DNA from: Coriobacteriales bacterium
Lineage (GTDB): Bacteria > Actinomycetota > Coriobacteriia > Coriobacteriales > UBA8131
Reading direction: 5' to 3'
DNA length: 8,673 nucleotides
Assembly: GCA_031274985.1 (NCBI GenBank)
Contig: JAISPK010000095.1
Coordinates: 1 to 8,673 of the forward strand
This document shows, one piece after another, positions 5,169-8,673 of this stretch. Below the pieces are notes generated by a model. It was given only the letters and a program-made list of their open reading frames with translations. It had not been told where the DNA came from and did no database searches. Every line of letters begins with the position of its first letter. The stretch's first letter is position 1. The position numbers and the translations under genes were made by a program.

Positions 5169-6785
5169 TTGAGTGAGATTCAAAACCCGGATGTCATCGA
5201 GCTTGATGACATCGACGACGACAAGTTTAACGACTTGATCGACAACACCATTACCGACTTCGATGAAGGCGACCTCGTTACCGGTACCGTAGTAAAAATT
5301 GAACATGATGAAGTTCTCTTAGACATCGGCTTTAAATCCGAAGGTGTCATACCGCTGCGCGAGCTTTCAATCCGCAAGGATGCCGACCCCACCGAAATCG
5401 TATCCCTCGACGAGAAGATCGAGGCGCTCGTTTTGCAGAAAGAGGACAAGGACGGCCGTCTGATCCTCTCCAGAAAACGTGCCGAATATGAGCGCGCCTG
5501 GATCGACATCGAGGAAAAATTCAACAAAGGCGAGCCGGTCGTGGGCGAGGTTATCGAAGTGGTCAAGGGCGGCCTTATCGTGGACATCCGTCTGCGCGGC
5601 TTTTTGCCGGCCTCACTCGTTGACCTGCGTCGCGTTAAGGATCTGGAATCCTTCACCGGCGAGAAGATCGAGGCCCGCATCATTGAGATGGACCGCAATC
5701 GCAACAACGTGGTGCTCTCGCGCCGGGTTGTGCTTGAAGAAGGCCGCAAGAATGAGCGCTCCGAGATTCTGGAGAAACTCACCAAGGGCATGCGCCTCAA
5801 GGGTAACGTTTCTTCTATCGTAGACTTTGGTGCGTTTGTGGACCTGGGCGGAATCGACGGTCTGGTTCACATCTCCGAGCTTTCCTGGAGCCACGTCAAC
5901 CATCCTTCCGAAGTCGTCAAAGTGGGCGATGAGGTTGAGGTAGAGGTTCTTGAGGTCGACTTGAACCGCGAGCGTATCTCGCTCGGTCTCAAGCAGACCA
6001 CCGAGGATCCCTGGCGTGCAATGGTCAAGAATTATCCTATCAATTCAATACTGGAGGGCAAAGTCACCAAACTGGTAAGCTTTGGCGCCTTCGTTGAACT
6101 GGGCGACAACATCGAGGGGCTGGCACACATCTCCGAGATGGCACCCAAGCACATCATTGCTCCGGCACAGGTTGTGCACGTGGGTGACGTTGTACACGTA
6201 AAAGTCATTGACATCGATCCGGATCGTCGTCGCGTATCGCTTTCCATGAAGCAGGCCGCTGAGACCCTGGGCATCGAGATCGAAGTGACCGAAGCTGATC
6301 CTGCAATGCTCAAGCCTGTCAAGACCCGTAAACGCGCCGGTGATTCTGAGACCGACGAGGCACAAGAAGGTTTTGAAGAAGCAAGCGATATTGAGATTGC
6401 CTACGAAGAAGCCGCTGAGGCCAATGCAGCCGACGAAGTAGCTGCCGAGGAGGTTGCTGCCGAGGAGGTTGCTGCCGAAGAGGTTGCTGCCGAGGAGGTT
6501 GCTGTTGAGCTAGCTGCAGAGGAATCAGTTGCCGAGGAAGCTCCTGCAGAGGTAGCCGAAGAAGCGCCTGCAGAGGTAGCCGAAGAAGCGCCTGTAGAGG
6601 AAGCACCCGCTGAGGAAGTTGCTGTCGAAGAAGTAGCCGAAGAGGCTCCTGCCGAGGAAGCAGCCGAAGAAGCGCCTGTAGAGGAAGCACCCGCTGAGGA
6701 AGTTGCTACCGAAGAAGTAGCCGAAGAAGCGCCCGCCGAAGAGGCTCCTGAAGAGGTAGCTTCTGACGAGGAGACTTCTTCCTAA
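5169..6785 (+). CDS. rpsA: 30S ribosomal protein S1, four S1 domains and a long acidic tail
   Basis: Binds mRNA on the small ribosomal subunit and helps place it for initiation. From the TTG at 5169 the protein is 538 aa. Four S1 (OB-fold) RNA-binding domains are visible at about 34-104, 121-185, 207-276 and 292-365. The last two carry the classical FGAFV-L-G-GLxHISE pattern and are the best conserved. Four domains fit the actinobacterial type rather than the six of E. coli. After residue 365 comes a tail of about 170 residues, mostly acidic and finally almost pure Glu/Ala/Val/Pro repeats, probably disordered. ATG 5133 would add 12 residues (ESGPPTWKGLP) unlike the usual S1 start and lacks a ribosome site, while the TTG gives MSEIQNPDVIELDD. 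The stop TAA is followed in frame by TAG. lepA starts 4 nt after the TAA. Confidence 0.95.
   Translation: MSEIQNPDVIELDDIDDDKFNDLIDNTITDFDEGDLVTGTVVKIEHDEVLLDIGFKSEGVIPLRELSIRKDADPTEIVSLDEKIEALVLQKEDKDGRLILSRKRAEYERAWIDIEEKFNKGEPVVGEVIEVVKGGLIVDIRLRGFLPASLVDLRRVKDLESFTGEKIEARIIEMDRNRNNVVLSRRVVLEEGRKNERSEILEKLTKGMRLKGNVSSIVDFGAFVDLGGIDGLVHISELSWSHVNHPSEVVKVGDEVEVEVLEVDLNRERISLGLKQTTEDPWRAMVKNYPINSILEGKVTKLVSFGAFVELGDNIEGLAHISEMAPKHIIAPAQVVHVGDVVHVKVIDIDPDRRRVSLSMKQAAETLGIEIEVTEADPAMLKPVKTRKRAGDSETDEAQEGFEEASDIEIAYEEAAEANAADEVAAEEVAAEEVAAEEVAAEEVAVELAAEESVAEEAPAEVAEEAPAEVAEEAPVEEAPAEEVAVEEVAEEAPAEEAAEEAPVEEAPAEEVATEEVAEEAPAEEAPEEVASDEETSS
6441..6500 (+). repeat. 15-bp tandem repeat in the rpsA tail
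   Basis: Four consecutive copies of GCTGCCGAGGAGGTT, encoding Ala-Ala-Glu-Glu-Val; the third copy differs by one silent base (GAA for GAG). The unit is a whole number of codons. Confidence 0.9.
6579..6737 (+). repeat. 84-bp segmental duplication in the rpsA tail
   Basis: The 45 bases at 6579-6623 are repeated exactly at 6663-6707, and similarity continues for about 30 more bases, an offset of 84 bp (28 codons). It encodes the AEEAPVEEAPAEEVA block. Shorter related units (GAAGCGCCTG(C/T)AGAGG) lie in and just before it. Near-identical DNA points to recent duplication rather than only amino-acid bias. Confidence 0.85.
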
Positions 6786-6789
6786 TAGC

Positions 6790-8589
6790 GTGGACAGCTC
6801 ACTCATTCGCAATTTTTCTATCATTGCCCATATTGACCACGGCAAGTCAACACTGGCCGACCGTATCCTGCAACTGACGCACACTATCTCAGAGCGCGAT
6901 ATGGTCGACCAGGTTCTCGATTCTATGGATATCGAGCGCGAGCGCGGCATCACCATTAAGTCGCAGGCCGTGCGCGTGCTCTATGATGCTGATGATGGCA
7001 AAACCTACCAGCTCAATCTCATCGACACGCCGGGGCACGTTGACTTTACCTATGAGGTGAGCCGCAGTCTGGCCGCGTGCGAGGGTGCTATTTTGGTGGT
7101 CGATGCCACACAGGGGGTCGAGGCCCAAACCATTGCCAACGCCAGTATGGCTATGAACGCAAATCTGGAGATAGTGCCGGTCATCAACAAGATCGACCTG
7201 CCGGCGGCAGACGTTGAGCGGGTCAAGGGTGAGATCGAAGAAGGTCTTGCTATCCTCTCCGACCAGGCCATCGCCATCTCAGCAAAAACCGGCGAGGGCA
7301 TTCATAATGTGCTCGAGTCGGTGGTCAAGCGCGTACCGGCACCCACCGGAAGCCTTGATGCTCCGCTTAAAGCGCTCATCTTTGATTCCTACTTCGATCC
7401 CTATCGCGGCGTGGTGGCACTCGTTCGCGTGGTTGATGGTGTGCTGCGCAAGGGCGAGCAGATCCTGCTCATGGCTACCGGGGTGCAGACCCTGGTAGAG
7501 GAGGTGGGCGTTCGCCGCCCGGTGAATACCCCCGTGCCTGAGCTTACCGTTGGCGAGGTGGGTTACCTCATCACTGGCCTTAAAGACCCCCGTGACGTCA
7601 AGGTAGGAGATACCGTCACCCTGGGCCGCAACGGAGTCGAAAAACCCATTACCGGTTACCGTGAGGTCAAGCCCATGGTGTTTTCCGGCATCTTTCCGGT
7701 TGACGGCGACCAATACGAGAGCCTGCGCGAGGCCCTCGACAAATTAGCGCTCAATGATCCGGCACTGGTGTACGAACCGGAAACCAGCCATGCCCTCGGG
7801 TTTGGCTTTAGGGTGGGATTCCTCGGTCTTTTGCATATGGAGGTGGTCAAGGAGCGTCTGGAGCGCGAGTTTGACCTTGATCTCGTGGCTACCGCGCCGA
7901 GTGTTGAGTATCACGTCTTTACGACCAAGGGAGACATGGTCTCTATCCACACCCCTCAGGACATGCCTGACGCCAGTGCCATTGAGCACATCGAAGAACC
8001 CTACCTCACTGCCACTGTGCTCATCCCGCCGGATTACGTCGGGGCGGTCATGGATCTTTCCATAGCGCGGCGGGGCATCTTCAAGACCATGCTCTATCTC
8101 TCGGCAAATACCGTGGAGATGAAGTGGGAGATACCTCTAAGCGAGCTGGTGCTCGATTATTTTGACCAGCTCAAGAGCCGTACCCGGGGCTACGCCTCCC
8201 TTGACTATGAATTCAGCGACTATCGTGCGTCTGATCTGGTTAAGCTGGACATGCTGCTTGCCGGCAAGCCAGTGGATGCGCTCTCCTTTATCATCCATAA
8301 AGATAAAGCCTATGAGCGAGGCAATGCGTTGGCAATCAAGCTCAAAGACATCATTCCGAGGCAGATGTTTGAGGTGCCCATCCAGGCGGCCATTGGCGGC
8401 AGGGTTTTAGCCCGCACCACAGTAAAGGCTAAGCGCAAGGATGTTCTGGCCAAGTGCTACGGCGGTGACATCACCCGTAAGCGAAAGCTCCTCGAAAAGC
8501 AAAAGGCCGGCAAAAAGCGCATGAAGAATATCGGCAGCATTGAGGTGCCGCAGGAGGCCTTCATGGCCCTCCTCAAAATCGACGAATAA
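6790..8589 (+). CDS. lepA: Translation elongation factor 4 (LepA), ribosome-associated GTPase
   Basis: GTPase of the EF-G family that acts on ribosomes; it has been linked to back-translocation and to 30S assembly, especially under stress. The 599-aa protein is full length. It shows the P-loop AHIDHGKST (13-21), DTPGH (79-83, with His83 at the catalytic position), NKID (133-136) and SAK (164-166). EF-G-like domains II, III and V follow. The LepA-specific C-terminal domain starts near 485 and includes IIHKDKA (501-507), the PRQMFEVPIQA segment and a Lys/Arg-rich stretch near 558-580. The GTG at 6790 gives MDSSLIRNFSIIAHIDHG, matching the family's short head. GAGGAG at 6768-6773, inside the end of rpsA, is 16 nt upstream, farther than usual, so translational coupling with rpsA across a 4-nt gap is likely. 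Cytoplasm or inner face of the membrane. Confidence 0.97.
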   Translation: MDSSLIRNFSIIAHIDHGKSTLADRILQLTHTISERDMVDQVLDSMDIERERGITIKSQAVRVLYDADDGKTYQLNLIDTPGHVDFTYEVSRSLAACEGAILVVDATQGVEAQTIANASMAMNANLEIVPVINKIDLPAADVERVKGEIEEGLAILSDQAIAISAKTGEGIHNVLESVVKRVPAPTGSLDAPLKALIFDSYFDPYRGVVALVRVVDGVLRKGEQILLMATGVQTLVEEVGVRRPVNTPVPELTVGEVGYLITGLKDPRDVKVGDTVTLGRNGVEKPITGYREVKPMVFSGIFPVDGDQYESLREALDKLALNDPALVYEPETSHALGFGFRVGFLGLLHMEVVKERLEREFDLDLVATAPSVEYHVFTTKGDMVSIHTPQDMPDASAIEHIEEPYLTATVLIPPDYVGAVMDLSIARRGIFKTMLYLSANTVEMKWEIPLSELVLDYFDQLKSRTRGYASLDYEFSDYRASDLVKLDMLLAGKPVDALSFIIHKDKAYERGNALAIKLKDIIPRQMFEVPIQAAIGGRVLARTTVKAKRKDVLAKCYGGDITRKRKLLEKQKAGKKRMKNIGSIEVPQEAFMALLKIDE

Positions 8590-8601
8590 TTCACTCCACT
8601 C

Positions 8602-8650
8602 GTTACAGCTACTAGTCAGCGGGGCTTTATATGCTTCGCTGACCTGTAAC
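8602..8650 (+). terminator. Nested hairpin after lepA, possible terminator
   Basis: Outer stem GTTACAG (8602-8608) with CTGTAAC (8644-8650). Inner stem GTCAGCGGGGC (8615-8625) with GCTTCGCTGAC (8633-8643), 11 bp including two G-U pairs, loop TTTATAT. A 6-nt bulge (CTACTA) on the 5' side separates the stems. It begins 13 nt after the lepA stop. No T-run follows, so it is not a classical intrinsic terminator; it could be an mRNA 3'-end stabiliser or another dispersed repeat. Confidence 0.5.
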
Positions 8651-8654
8651 ATTG

Positions 8655-8668
8655 TGTCATCCTGAGCG
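8655..8668. repeat. Possible start of a dispersed intergenic repeat (cut by the window edge)
   Basis: TGTCATCCTGAGCG resembles the opening of a short intergenic repeat that I recall from many bacterial genomes (TCATCCTGAGCGAAG...). Only 14 bases plus CCCCC are visible, so the rest and its palindromic partner would lie beyond the window. Based on recall, low certainty. Confidence 0.3.
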
Positions 8669-8673
8669 CCCCC

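Noticed and set aside
6319..6956. - strand frames opposite the rpsA tail (Leu/Arg/Gln-rich)
   Set aside because: They are the complement of the Glu/Ala repeat tract; low complexity mirrors the sense strand.

Overview
The window is a stretch of chromosomal housekeeping genes, all on the + strand. Balanced-to-high G+C, GTG/TTG starts, a four-S1-domain ribosomal protein S1 with a long acidic Ala/Glu/Val tail, and the ileS-lspA-rluD order suggest an actinobacterium, most likely of the Coriobacteriia. The lineage call is inference from style and gene order, not from a database search.

Layout: (1) 1-93, a palindromic intergenic repeat cut by the left edge, then a short promoter region. (2) 184-4628, a tight cluster of isoleucyl-tRNA synthetase (ileS), prolipoprotein signal peptidase (lspA, 2-nt gap) and an RluD-type 23S rRNA pseudouridine synthase (rluD, 9-nt gap). 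(3) 4629-5168, a 540-base interval holding a 48-bp perfect inverted repeat related to the one at the left edge, a small two-helix membrane-protein gene of 58 codons with a strong ribosome binding site (4819-4995), and the rpsA promoter and leader. (4) 5169-8589, rpsA followed after 4 nt by lepA (EF4), apparently one operon. (5) 8590-8673, a nested hairpin and the beginning of what looks like another dispersed repeat.

The recognisable genes serve translation (tRNA charging, 23S rRNA modification, mRNA binding on the 30S subunit, the EF4 GTPase) and lipoprotein maturation. The window is mostly ordinary. I did not find a convincing new multi-gene system. The items most worth a second look are the small membrane-protein gene, the pair of palindromes that bracket the ileS-lspA-rluD cluster and differ from each other only by compensated base changes within their shared core, the tandem-repeat tails of LspA and S1, and the rpsA leader. 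No tRNA, rRNA, CRISPR array or transposase gene was seen.
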